Positions 19,571-28,428 of a stretch of 64,000 nucleotides of DNA are shown here, piece after piece; the first letter of the stretch is position 1, and every line of letters begins with the position of its first letter. A program made the translations under genes and the position numbers. The notes beneath the pieces are model-generated. The model searched no databases and was not told the DNA's origin. It saw only the letters and a list, made by a program, of their open reading frames with translations. Source of the stretch: Tritrichomonas foetus (taxonomy: Eukaryota > Parabasalia > Tritrichomonadida > Tritrichomonadidae); the NCBI GenBank assembly GCA_001839685.1, contig MLAK01000292.1:47893-111892 (forward strand), given 5' to 3'.

Positions 19571-21331
19571 ATGAATTTTTTTTTGTCATTAATGGAAAAT
19601 TTTCAAGATGCCATCCAGCAAATCAAATCGCCAACACCATTTGATCCAGAAACTCTGAAAGTAGAAGATGTTGTGGCATTACCTGCTTTGCGAGATGAAT
19701 GCTGGAAAATTTTTGAGCAATCAAATTTTAAATATAATCAATTGTTAAGAAATAAAAAATTTTTACATTATATTCAAGAATATCCACCAAGTAATCTTCA
19801 AGTTCCAATAAATAAGCTCAATCAGCAAGTTACTAATTTTTCTCAAGAAATTAGTTCATTAGAAAAAAAAGTATGCACACCAATCAAATCTATAAATAAA
19901 CTACAAAAAAATATGAAGATGCTTCATCTCTGTAAACAATTACAAAATTTCCAGGCATATTTTTCACAATTTAACGAGCAATATTTTCTTGTGATTAGTG
20001 ATTCAAACAATAGTAATTGTATTAGTAATATTTGTAAATGCATAAAAATATACGATACAATCACAAAAAAGTTTCCTTACGAATCTTATCATCAATTTAA
20101 TATTTATGATTCTGCTATTCAATCAATGAAAAGACATATTAATTCAGTTTTTCTTTCTTTAGATGAACTTTTGAAAGATTATCAAGTTTCACCCTTAGAA
20201 ATTTATCAATTAATGCTATTATCTAAAGACCCGAGACACTTTTTCGATATTACAAAGATAAACAATATGATTGCTTATCAGCCTGACCTAGATTTTTCAA
20301 AAAATTATAAAAATTTGAGTAATTGTCTTTTATTTCTTAAAAAATTTAAAACAATAGAAAAAGTGATCCCAAAAGATTACATAGATGCTTTAAATGATGA
20401 ATTGATTATTGCATTCAACGGGCTAATTTTCTTGTTTAAATCACAATTAGAATCGTATATAATTCGTTCTCAAAAAGTTTGTATTGATAATTATTTTCAA
20501 GAATTACGCGATACTATGCATGATTTTATGAATATTCAGAAAAAATACGATAATCTTTTTTCAAATGAATTCGCATCATTTAAAGACAAATTTTTGCGAA
20601 AAATCGAATTGAACATTTTAGCACTTTTAAATAATTTAACACCACATTGGTTTTCTGATTTTAATTCTTTTGTTAAAAGCTTGTTTCCTAATCTTTTCAA
20701 TGATTTTATTTCTCGAAATAAACACTTTTTTGACCAACTAGGAACCAATTTTGTGAATGTGATTGTGAATGAAACTACTAAACACTGTGAAGTCATAGAA
20801 ATGTTTGAAATTGCACATCAATATTACATCTTAGCTAATGAAGCAAATAATACTGCACTTAGAAACATTTCCATTCAAATTTTAAAGATGGGCTGTGTTT
20901 CTTTATTTCAGTATTGCCAATCTGATTTGCTTGTCAAAAATGAAAAAGAACTCATTGATTATTTCAATAAAGAAAAAATTCCAAATCTTCAAATTAAATG
21001 TAAAAATGCAGATCTTTATCTAATATATGAAATTGGAATGGTGTTGAAAGATTTATATTTAAAAGATAATGATCAGCTTAAGTTTGTATCAAAAAATTAT
21101 AAAGATTTTATTTTGAAGGGATTCATACCCAAAATGCCACTACATTGTATAATGATGCTTACATCAGACAAAAAGCCCATTAAAAAGAAATTTGATCGTT
21201 TTGTGTCAAAAGGATTCAGCGGATTGAAACTATGGAATTTTGCGAAGCAAACACTTCAATCTAGACAATCTTATTTTTCATTCAATAATGAAATTGAAGC
21301 CAATTTTGCGAATTGTCCATACAAACAATAG
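19571..21331 (+). CDS. Helical protein, possibly a CATCHR tethering subunit (COG5-like)
   Basis: A 586-residue protein. The frame is open from a TTG at 19562; the first ATG is 19571 (MNFFLSLMENFQ), and an alternative start is the later Met at MENFQDAIQQ. An N-terminal stretch with a short acidic lead (VEDVVALPALRDEC), then two long coiled-coil helices (around residues 50-135, QVTNFSQEISSLEKKV and LQKNMKMLHLCKQLQNF) and a long helical rod follow the layout of COG, exocyst and Dsl1 subunits. The helix pair most recalls COG5, a Golgi tether in retrograde traffic. It is AT-rich with many Asn and Lys residues, and evolves fast, so the match is only suggestive. AACTTTTT at 19557-19564 is just upstream of the start. 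Confidence 0.4.
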   Translation: MNFFLSLMENFQDAIQQIKSPTPFDPETLKVEDVVALPALRDECWKIFEQSNFKYNQLLRNKKFLHYIQEYPPSNLQVPINKLNQQVTNFSQEISSLEKKVCTPIKSINKLQKNMKMLHLCKQLQNFQAYFSQFNEQYFLVISDSNNSNCISNICKCIKIYDTITKKFPYESYHQFNIYDSAIQSMKRHINSVFLSLDELLKDYQVSPLEIYQLMLLSKDPRHFFDITKINNMIAYQPDLDFSKNYKNLSNCLLFLKKFKTIEKVIPKDYIDALNDELIIAFNGLIFLFKSQLESYIIRSQKVCIDNYFQELRDTMHDFMNIQKKYDNLFSNEFASFKDKFLRKIELNILALLNNLTPHWFSDFNSFVKSLFPNLFNDFISRNKHFFDQLGTNFVNVIVNETTKHCEVIEMFEIAHQYYILANEANNTALRNISIQILKMGCVSLFQYCQSDLLVKNEKELIDYFNKEKIPNLQIKCKNADLYLIYEIGMVLKDLYLKDNDQLKFVSKNYKDFILKGFIPKMPLHCIMMLTSDKKPIKKKFDRFVSKGFSGLKLWNFAKQTLQSRQSYFSFNNEIEANFANCPYKQ

Positions 21332-21805
21332 TCTTTCTTTGAAGTGAATTTGACATATTAGAATTAACCTTTTTAATTGCTAATTTTGTCAGAAAACATT
21401 CTTATCAATCATGATACCTTTTTGGTAAAGCTAAACTTGTTTTTGTTAAACATAATTTTGAAATTTATTTTAATAATGTATTTTTTAAAAAAAGCCTTTG
21501 TTCTTTTAATTTACAAGAGATTCGTGAAAACATAAATCGATGAATGTTGAAAATTGTCTCATGCAACCAAATATACAGTCAAATAAATTTGTGTGCATAT
21601 TCTGCCTGTTCCAATTTTTCAGAAGAGCGATAAAATTCTATTATTTTTCTATCATACATTGGTCATTGGTCACCTTCCATCCAAAAATGAAAGGAGTTTT
21701 GAAAGAAGGCTGAGCCAAAATTGAGAAACAACGACCAAGAACACTATTCAAAAATGAAACATGGAATATAAAGTATTGAAAAAAGAGTGTCGAATATTTT
21801 AGAAA
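21332..21805. other. Intergenic region upstream of eIF5
   Basis: This 474-bp spacer has TGGTCAT at 21660-21666, about 140 bp before the eIF5 ATG. No ORF is convincing; a minus-strand frame at 21641-21889 overlaps the eIF5 start and is a shadow. Confidence 0.4.
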
Positions 21806-23020
21806 ATGCCTGCTAAAGCACCAATCCCAATTAAAAAAGATGCGGACGATCATTATCGTTATAAAATGCCTGCACTTGCAAGTCGACAAATTTCCTCCGG
21901 TAATGGTATTAAAACCGCCATTCTCAACGCCAAGCCCATCGCAAAAGCAATTGGTCGAACTCCTGCCAGCTTAACTCAATGGTACAGCTACTCGCAAGCT
22001 ATTCAAGCCAAACAGGCCCAAAACCAAGGCCAAATTGTGCTTAACGGCGACCACGATAACAAAAAATTATTAGCATCCCTCTACGAGTTCATCGATACCT
22101 TCGTTCTCTGCCCAGTTTGCCAGAATCCAGAAACAACAATGGACAGGCGTGGCCAAGGCCTCATTCTCCATTGCAATTCTTGCGGTAATACATCTCAAGT
22201 CAATGCAACGAAAACAGCTTATATGATCAAAATGAACGATTGGATTCTTAGCCACCTCACCACAGAGAGCCGTTCTGGAACAGCTACGACGAACGATCGC
22301 GCCGGCAAAATTGATCTGATTGATGCCCAACACGAAGCTGAATCTAAGAATGAAGGAACTGGACAAGGTGTTTTTATAGATGTTGAAGAGCTCGAAAAAA
22401 TTCGAAAGTCACTTGAAGGTGAAGTGAACCAGGAAAAGCCACAGCCCGTCAGCGCTGAAGAAGAAAATGCATTTTTTGAGAAGTTGACTTCACTTTGTCG
22501 TTCAGCTGATTCAAGTGATACCGAAATTTATCGTGAACTCAGAAACTATCAAAACCGGGCTGGAATGAAAGACAGTTCAATGATATTGATGCTTTTTGAA
22601 GCACTTTTTGCAGACGAACCTCTGAAAATTCTCGATGTGATCGTTAAGCATCGTTCTTTGTTACTTTTAATGACAATGAATGAAACCAATCAAAGAGATT
22701 TCTTGAGTTTCCTTTGTCAGTTCATTTGTAAAACTCATCCTGAGTTGATGAGTTCAGCACCTGTTATTTTCTACACTTTATATGATAATGAAATTATCGA
22801 AGATGCAGGTGTCAGCTTGTGGCTGAAAAAGGCATCAGCAAGATTTGAAAAGGATAAACAGAAAGCAAGCGATCTCAGAAACGTCATTTTGAAGGACTTC
22901 CTCAAATGGATAAATGAAGCTGCCTATGAGGAAACAGAAGAACCAGAAAATCCACCTGAACAATCTCATAATGATGAAAATGATGAAAAGGAAGAAGATC
23001 TTGATATTGACTCAATTTGA
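21806..23020 (+). CDS. EIF5: Translation initiation factor eIF5
   Basis: A 404-residue protein from ATG 21806. The N-terminal half is the eIF2-beta/eIF5 fold: DDHYRYKMPAL near the start (eIF5 family has a Phe/Tyr-Arg-Tyr-Lys/Lys-Met-Pro motif), then a basic loop and a zinc finger with CPVC near residue 102 and CNSC near 123. In eIF5 this domain acts as a GTPase-activating protein for eIF2 and uses an N-terminal Arg. The C-terminal W2/MIF4G-like domain is present (AGVSLWLKKA through to FLKWINEAAYEE), which contacts eIF2-beta and eIF1. It ends in an acidic tail. Length is normal for eIF5 (about 400-430). Confidence 0.93.
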   Translation: MPAKAPIPIKKDADDHYRYKMPALASRQISSGNGIKTAILNAKPIAKAIGRTPASLTQWYSYSQAIQAKQAQNQGQIVLNGDHDNKKLLASLYEFIDTFVLCPVCQNPETTMDRRGQGLILHCNSCGNTSQVNATKTAYMIKMNDWILSHLTTESRSGTATTNDRAGKIDLIDAQHEAESKNEGTGQGVFIDVEELEKIRKSLEGEVNQEKPQPVSAEEENAFFEKLTSLCRSADSSDTEIYRELRNYQNRAGMKDSSMILMLFEALFADEPLKILDVIVKHRSLLLLMTMNETNQRDFLSFLCQFICKTHPELMSSAPVIFYTLYDNEIIEDAGVSLWLKKASARFEKDKQKASDLRNVILKDFLKWINEAAYEETEEPENPPEQSHNDENDEKEEDLDIDSI

Positions 23021-23104
23021 GCTCCTGGAATTCCTTTGGACGATTGATTTAAATTTATGTATTCCCTATTTATTAATAAAATTATAATTGACTTATCATA
23101 ATGA

Positions 23105-23683
23105 ATGATTCATTATTCTTGTCTTTTAAGTGATATGACTGTTTATAATATGAAAAAGTTCGATATGTACACAAAAAGTGGGGTGGGGTGTGCGTTTAAA
23201 AATTCACTCATGAAAAATCAAAGACGAATTTATACACGACGGATTGATCAAGTTGATCTAAATAATCAAACTACGCAGATCCTTCAAGAATGTGGTACTG
23301 ATAATCATGTTCAGGCACTTTTTTATTCAAATTTAGCCCAAGCAGTAAATTCAACACCAAAAAGTCAACTGGTTCCACTTAAATGTCATATAAAAGACAA
23401 GTCAAGGGAATCATGGGCTATCGCATTTCAAATTGTTATAGAATTTTTGGAATCACAGAAGATGAAATTAACATTTGATACAATGAATTTCGAAGATAAA
23501 AAGCCACTCAAATATAAATCCAACATTGCTTCTCGCTTGCATTTATCGTCACGCTACTCACTCATCGGAGAGCTCATTCGATCTACTGCGTCCTACAGAA
23601 AACTTCCATTAAAACAGAGGCTTCTTGCACAATCAGGGGAAGAAACTCGGGCACCAATTCATAAAAGGTCTTTAAGAAAATAA
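23105..23683 (+). CDS. Small basic protein with possible FOP/LisH-like motif
   Basis: A 192-residue protein from ATG 23105; a later Met at MTVYNMKKF is an alternative. The middle segment (AIAFQIVIEFLESQKMKLTFDT, shortened to AFQIVIEFLESQKM as the clearest part) followed by ASRLHLSSRYSLIGELIR resembles the LisH plus helix array of the FOP/FOR20/OFD1 group. Those proteins sit at basal bodies and centrosomes. The tail is basic (RSLRK end). The resemblance is to a short, degenerate motif and could be chance. It lies 84 bp after the eIF5 stop codon on the same strand. Confidence 0.4.
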   Translation: MIHYSCLLSDMTVYNMKKFDMYTKSGVGCAFKNSLMKNQRRIYTRRIDQVDLNNQTTQILQECGTDNHVQALFYSNLAQAVNSTPKSQLVPLKCHIKDKSRESWAIAFQIVIEFLESQKMKLTFDTMNFEDKKPLKYKSNIASRLHLSSRYSLIGELIRSTASYRKLPLKQRLLAQSGEETRAPIHKRSLRK

Positions 23684-24161
23684 CAGCCACACACATTATA
23701 AATCATATTTTCTCTTTGTTAGATAATAAACCTTAATGTTAAATAATGATTCCTTTCGCAAACAACTTTTTCAGTATTTATATGGTTTATTCGATTTAAT
23801 TTTTATGTAAAGTTTAGAAATTATTTTTTATTGTCTAAAAGCATTAAAATATTAAAAACTATTATACATCCCTGTTACTACCAAAGTTTATAAAACCTTA
23901 TGACCAAACTTTTAATGTTATCTCAAAAGAAATCATAATTCTAAAGTGTGACCAGATTTCACGTGAACACTTAAGGTCAAATAAAAAGTCAAAATAACGA
24001 AAAGTGTTCACGATATATCTGGTTGCACTCTACTACATGCATTATATTCAACTAAAAGCTTTAAACAAGCATATGCAAACGCGCGTATCAAAACCATGCA
24101 AAAAAAAAAAAAAAAAAAAAATACATTTTGTTGTTTACTCATTCATCGAATTTACATATTT
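23684..24161. other. Convergent spacer with inverted repeat and poly-A run
   Basis: This 478-bp region separates two convergent genes. It contains the inverted repeat described at 23951-24023, an ATGACCA at 23900-23906, and a long A homopolymer near 24099-24121. The latter lies just beyond the 3' end of the UBX gene and on its sense strand would read as a poly-T tract. No ORF is supported. Confidence 0.4.
23951..24023. repeat. Inverted repeat, 22-bp arms
   Basis: Left arm 23951-23972 (ACCAGATTTCACGTGAACAC and two more bases) and right arm 24002-24023 pair over about 19 of 22 positions, separated by 29 nt. It could form a stem-loop or be the ends of a small decayed element. No coding potential is seen. 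Confidence 0.55.
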
Positions 24162-24758
24162 TTATTTCTTTAATTTTGGATTCACGGCCGTTACCTGCAG
24201 CATCACCTGGCCGTGGATCTTCATTGATGCGAGCGCCTTGTTTGGATCGCGCGGAATGGGCGTTGTTGGAAATGTCTGCCTGATTTCGAGACTATCGACC
24301 GATTTGAAAACTTCTTTTTCGAGGTAAAGATAGAGTGCCTCCAACGGTTCACTTGTCGCAAATTTGGCCTCTGCGGTTACAATTTCCTTATTGATTGGAA
24401 TTGTGAATCTGATATTTGCCGTCATTGGGACTGGTTTGCCTTTGTTTCGATTTGCATCTGCGAAAGTCTTTGGCTGAACGTTTGAGCCGACTCTGAGGCC
24501 TCTCAAATCGCTCTTCTGTAATTGATAATCGTCTTCGTCGGTATGTTTCGGGATTGACGACCCAGCGGCGTGCGCGTCACGTGCTGAGATTTTTGTTTGG
24601 CGATTGTCTGGGCCTGGAAGTGGCTCTTCTGGCTTTGGCGGTGCTGGGTTTGGTTGTGGTGGCGGCTGCGGCTTTTGTGGAGGAGCTTCTTTCTTCTTTG
24701 GAGGATCGTTGAGAGTCCTACCTTCACCCTTGAACTTGAACTTCTTAAAGAAACTCAT
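24162..24758 (-). CDS. UBX-domain protein
   Basis: A 198-residue protein. The frame opens at a TTG, and the first ATG is 24758 (MSFFKKFKFKGEGRTLND). The N-terminal half is Pro/Lys-rich and disordered with PPPQPNPAPPKPEEPLPGP (Pro-rich region about residues 25-52). From residue about 110 to the end is a ubiquitin-like fold: NIRFTIPINKEIVTAEAKF, LEALYLYLEKEVF, LEIRQTFPTTPIPRD and LQVTAVNP. This matches the order of strands and the FPxxP/R loop of UBX domains, which bind the Cdc48/p97 ATPase. The domain at the C-terminus is typical for UBX adaptors. It is divergent from the VPS37-like gene, only 107 bp away. Confidence 0.6.
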   Translation of the reverse strand: MSFFKKFKFKGEGRTLNDPPKKKEAPPQKPQPPPQPNPAPPKPEEPLPGPDNRQTKISARDAHAAGSSIPKHTDEDDYQLQKSDLRGLRVGSNVQPKTFADANRNKGKPVPMTANIRFTIPINKEIVTAEAKFATSEPLEALYLYLEKEVFKSVDSLEIRQTFPTTPIPRDPNKALASMKIHGQVMLQVTAVNPKLKK

Positions 24759-24865
24759 TCGAGAAAAATTATTAATAATCAAAGTCTATCAAAAAGTTGA
24801 TAAAAAATTTCATCGACCAATTATAAATTTAATTCATTAAAAATTTTCAAGCGTGAAATTCACTC
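24759..24865. promoter_or_regulatory. Very short bidirectional promoter (UBX / VPS37-like)
   Basis: Only 107 bp separate the two ATGs. AAAAAGTT at 24791-24798 lies inside. The ATG of the VPS37-like gene is embedded in TTCACTCATGACG, similar to the trichomonad initiator (TCA-Py-T/A), so transcription may start almost at the start codon. Confidence 0.4.
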
Positions 24866-25639
24866 ATGACGATGAATCATGTTATACATCAACAGCTTGT
24901 CGAAGCCATGCAATATTTTCCTTCACAGATTTCAGCGAATTCACAATACCAGTTTTCTGTGAAGTTCAATCGCGCCAACTCTCCACAAAATTCATTCGAA
25001 GTTATTTTAAATGCAGATTACCCTCAGTCGGCTCCCCGAATTCGCCGTGGAAATAAAGAATTTCACACACTGATGACCTCAAGTTGGATGCCGGTTTTTA
25101 CGCTGAGGCATCTTGTAGAACATCTTCAAGTCTGCTCAGATGTCGTTCTTGCTGGACAATTTTCCCTCAATCGAGATGAAGTCAAAAATATCGTTTACAG
25201 TTCACGTCCGGAGGCCGTTGCTACGAAAGAAGCCCGCGATAATTTATTGAAATCGAATATGATGCCGACTACCCAAAAAGCCTTCGAACAGGCCCAGCAT
25301 GTCAAAAGGTTGATGGCTGAGGAGCAGAGCAAAATAAATGATGGGATTGTCTATGTGTCCACCAAAGCCGAAAAACTTCGTAGTGTGAAACCAGAACTAG
25401 TAGCTGCTTCTAATCCTGCAACAGGATCAAGTGACAATCAGAATAAAAAAGTAGAAGCTATCAAAAAATATAGGCATGAAGCAAAAAAGGCCAAAAAAGA
25501 GATAGATAAAGTTTTGGCAGAAATTTCAAATGGTGATGTTTCTTTTTCAGAGTGCAAAGATAAACTAACAAAGCTGTATGAAAAAATGTATTTGATGGAA
25601 GAATCTGCACAGATGCTGGAAGATCGAAATGACATTTAA
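24866..25639 (+). CDS. ESCRT-I VPS37-like protein (UEV-like plus Mod(r) helices)
   Basis: A 257-residue protein from ATG 24866; Met 3 is an alternative start. Residues about 25-85 (FSVKFNRANSPQNSFEVIL, then YPQSAPRI, then WMPVFTLRHLVEHL) read as a degenerate ubiquitin-conjugating-like (UEV) domain without a catalytic Cys. The C-terminal 100 residues are charged coiled coil with the ending DVSFSECKDKLTKLYEKM and EESAQMLEDR, like the Mod(r) domain of VPS37. That layout is VPS37A, a core member of ESCRT-I in multivesicular body sorting. The link to membrane traffic agrees with the neighbouring UBX gene but neither is proven. Confidence 0.5.
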   Translation: MTMNHVIHQQLVEAMQYFPSQISANSQYQFSVKFNRANSPQNSFEVILNADYPQSAPRIRRGNKEFHTLMTSSWMPVFTLRHLVEHLQVCSDVVLAGQFSLNRDEVKNIVYSSRPEAVATKEARDNLLKSNMMPTTQKAFEQAQHVKRLMAEEQSKINDGIVYVSTKAEKLRSVKPELVAASNPATGSSDNQNKKVEAIKKYRHEAKKAKKEIDKVLAEISNGDVSFSECKDKLTKLYEKMYLMEESAQMLEDRNDI

Positions 25640-26090
25640 TTACTGACGACAATTTGATTAGATAACATAATGTTATCATCATTTATGATGCCAAATTTAA
25701 TCATAAATGGAAAATGTCTATGCCATAACTAAGCATTATATGAGAGAGAATTTCCTAATGGTGCAGCTCAAATTCATTCATTTGAAAATAGTTACATTTC
25801 TTTTCCAATAACAAAATGGGAATGAAGAAATGATGATGAAACTAATGACAATGAATTCATTGTTGCATGAAACTCGTCATATTCATTATGAAGTATCTAA
25901 AAAAGAATCATGTTATTGCTAATGACTTCTCATGAAAAATGAATAATAAAATGTATTCGCAACAAAGGTTTATTTCCGAGAAACATACACAAAATATCCA
26001 ACAACATTTCATAAAAAAATCACTTGAAAACGAATTTTCCTATTAAAGGAACGAAATAATCCTCGTTTTCTTAACTAAAATTTTTTTGAA
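25640..26090. other. Convergent spacer
   Basis: This 451-bp AT-rich stretch lies between two convergent 3' ends. A short near-palindrome GATAACAT-A-ATGTTATC is present at 25661-25677, possibly part of a 3' end signal. No gene is seen. Confidence 0.35.
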
Positions 26091-27146
26091 TTATTTAAAT
26101 TCTGGATGAAAATGAATAATTTGTTCCCACAAAAGTTGTTTTAATTGTTCCATTGTAACCTCAGGCTTTTCAAAATCAAAATCTTTCATTGGAACAGCAA
26201 CAGGCTCTTCAAAAGGATCATGTAATCTCTGAAAAAATGGATGTTTCAAAGCTTTTTCCACATCAATTCGTCTGTCTGGATTCCAAGTCAGCATTTTTGA
26301 TAATAAATCGATTTCTTGCGGATCACTGCCTTTGAAAATTGTCTGAAATGGAACAGGATTCTTCTGTGGGAGAGAATCCATGAACGTTCGAGCTGCTGTA
26401 TTTGTGATTTGTCGTAGATCATCGTAAGTTGGGCTTCCAAGAAGATTCACTATTAATGTAAGCATGTTTATATTACTTTGACCTTCAAATAATGGCTTTC
26501 CAAGCATAAGTTCGCCTAAAACGCAACCTGCACTCCATATATCAATTTTTTCTCCATAATTTTTTATGTTTAATAGAACTTCTGGCGCACGATACCATCG
26601 TGTAACAATTGTTTCATTTTGTAGTTCAGCTGAAAAAGGATCGTCGACAATTCGGGCAAGTCCAAAATCACCAATTTTTAGCTGTGACTTATTATTTAAA
26701 AATAAATTTTCTGGCTTTATATCACGATGAACTATCTTTGCTGAATGGATGTATTTTAATCCTCTCAAAAGCTGATACATAAAATATTGATGGTGATCCA
26801 AGGTGAGTCTTTGTGGGCTTTGCATGAGACGATAAAGATCGGTTTCCATGATTTCAATAATCAAGTAAATTGTATGGAAATTTGAAAAGCTAGAAGGTGC
26901 AGTGACATCAATCAAATTTGTAATATTTTCATGATGAAGGCATGACAGGATTTTAATTTCTCTAAGCATTCTTTTCATATCTAAAACAGAGTTAAATAAT
27001 CGCGTTATTCTCTTTATGGCGACGTTTTTTCCAGTTTTCAAATCTTCTGCTGCAAAAACCGTTCCGAATGAACCTTTTCCGAGAAGTCTGAGAAAACGAT
27101 ACCTCCCTTGTGTTTCCTTTTCAAGCACTTGAATATCTATATTCAT
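26091..27146 (-). CDS. MAP-kinase-like kinase lacking the TxY motif
   Basis: A 351-residue protein from ATG 27146. CMGC kinase features are complete: GKGSFGTVFAAED, AIKRITR, HRDIKPENLFL, GDFGLARI and the MAPK/CDK-type TRWYRAPEVLLN, with DIWSAGCVLGELM. The insertion between subdomains X and XI (LGSPTYDDLRQITNTAARTF) and the length support a MAPK. The activation loop reads QNETIVTRWYR; aligned to TEYVATRWYR of ERKs, both the Thr and the Tyr that upstream MKKs phosphorylate are gone (Asn-Glu-Thr). So activation by dual phosphorylation is unlikely. All ATP-binding and catalytic residues remain. AACTTTTT at 27183-27190 lies 37 bp upstream. Confidence 0.85.
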   Translation of the reverse strand: MNIDIQVLEKETQGRYRFLRLLGKGSFGTVFAAEDLKTGKNVAIKRITRLFNSVLDMKRMLREIKILSCLHHENITNLIDVTAPSSFSNFHTIYLIIEIMETDLYRLMQSPQRLTLDHHQYFMYQLLRGLKYIHSAKIVHRDIKPENLFLNNKSQLKIGDFGLARIVDDPFSAELQNETIVTRWYRAPEVLLNIKNYGEKIDIWSAGCVLGELMLGKPLFEGQSNINMLTLIVNLLGSPTYDDLRQITNTAARTFMDSLPQKNPVPFQTIFKGSDPQEIDLLSKMLTWNPDRRIDVEKALKHPFFQRLHDPFEEPVAVPMKDFDFEKPEVTMEQLKQLLWEQIIHFHPEFK

Positions 27147-27600
27147 ATTAATGAAAAAATAATTCCAGGAAAGTTATCGATGAACTTTTTCAAAAGAATG
27201 AACGTTTAAAAAATAAATTCCCTACGATTATAAATGGAATAAAAGATTTTTAAATTAGTTTTTATATATAATTTAGTATAATAATACTGCAATATATTAT
27301 GATTTTATCTATAATTTTCTTCTCTACGAGAAATTAGTCTCTTTGCAATTTCATCGATGTTAACTTTTTCAAGTGTACGATAAGAAATAATTCTGTAAAA
27401 ATCTGGCCTAAATTGAAATCGGTATATGACCAAATAATTTCTATGACATCTATCAAAATGCTCTCCTATCAAAGATTCATCTCAAAGCTTCTGAAGATGA
27501 CATCATTCATCGATGAAATGAATATGTTCAAATTGTTATAAAAAAATTCTTTCCATTTCACTTTTTTTTATTTTTTTCAAATTATTTTTCTTGGCAAATC
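27147..27600. other. Intergenic region (MAPK-like / NmrA-like)
   Basis: A 454-bp divergent spacer with AACTTTTT at 27183-27190 and again near 27362, and ATGACCA at 27426-27432. No ORF is seen. It may hold both promoters. Confidence 0.4.
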
Positions 27601-28428
27601 ATGAAAACGATTCTCCTATTTGGAATTTCAGGGAAGCAAGGCTTGGCATCAGCCTACAAAATCCTAGAAAATGGGTTTTGCGTCAAAGGCGTCACAAGAA
27701 ATCCAGATAATCAAATTCTCGCAGATATCAAAAGCAAAGGCGCATCTTTGGTCACAGCAAATATTGATGATTGTAATTCAGTTATTTCTGCGATGGAGAA
27801 CGTTTATGGAGTCTTTTACTATCAGCCAATGCTTCAAAATGTTGATCAAGAATTCGAACAAGCAAAAAATGTTATCGATGCTGCAAAAAGTTGTAAAATA
27901 AGTCACTTCACTTTGAGCACAGCTGGAGGAGTCCAGCGAAATCGAAAAGGTCCACATTTCATCATTCTTAGAAAAATCGAAGAATATTTGATTGAATCGG
28001 GTTTGAAATTCACCATTATAAGACCGACATTTTTCATGGATAATTTAATGAGGCTCACACAAAAGGTTGGTGATAAATTGATTATTCCTGGAATTGCTTA
28101 TAAAGATTTTCCTATTCATATGATCTCTGCTAGTGATATTGGAAATTATGCCGCACTTTCATTTGTTAAGCAGGAATTAGAAAACGCAGAAATTGAAATC
28201 GCTGGTGAAGCAATTAGCCTTGAAAATGTTGCAAAATTAATCACTAAACATTTTAATTTCACCTGTGATGTTAAGGAACTTTCTGATGAAGAACTTCCAC
28301 CAATTTCGAATGGAAGATGGCTAGAAAAAGAATGGTATATTGTGGACTTTGAGTATCTACGCTCAATTAATCCAAACATGGTTAGTTTTAAAGAATGGCT
28401 CGAAAATTCTGGATGGAAACCAGTGTAA
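27601..28428 (+). CDS. NmrA-like NAD(P)-binding protein
   Basis: A 275-residue protein from ATG 27601. The start ILLFGISGKQGLASAYKIL carries the Rossmann GxxGxxG motif (GISGKQG) of atypical short-chain dehydrogenases. VKGVTRNPDNQIL follows strand 2, where the NmrA/HSCARG group places an Arg to contact the NADP phosphate. The Ser-Thr-Ala-Gly stretch near residue 108 follows strand 5, and IRPTFFMDN the later strand. The family includes redox sensors and reductases such as HSCARG and NmrA, and size fits (about 280-300). There is no catalytic YxxxK triad obvious. Such genes are common in bacteria, so horizontal origin is possible. It stands alone on the plus strand. Confidence 0.8.
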   Translation: MKTILLFGISGKQGLASAYKILENGFCVKGVTRNPDNQILADIKSKGASLVTANIDDCNSVISAMENVYGVFYYQPMLQNVDQEFEQAKNVIDAAKSCKISHFTLSTAGGVQRNRKGPHFIILRKIEEYLIESGLKFTIIRPTFFMDNLMRLTQKVGDKLIIPGIAYKDFPIHMISASDIGNYAALSFVKQELENAEIEIAGEAISLENVAKLITKHFNFTCDVKELSDEELPPISNGRWLEKEWYIVDFEYLRSINPNMVSFKEWLENSGWKPV

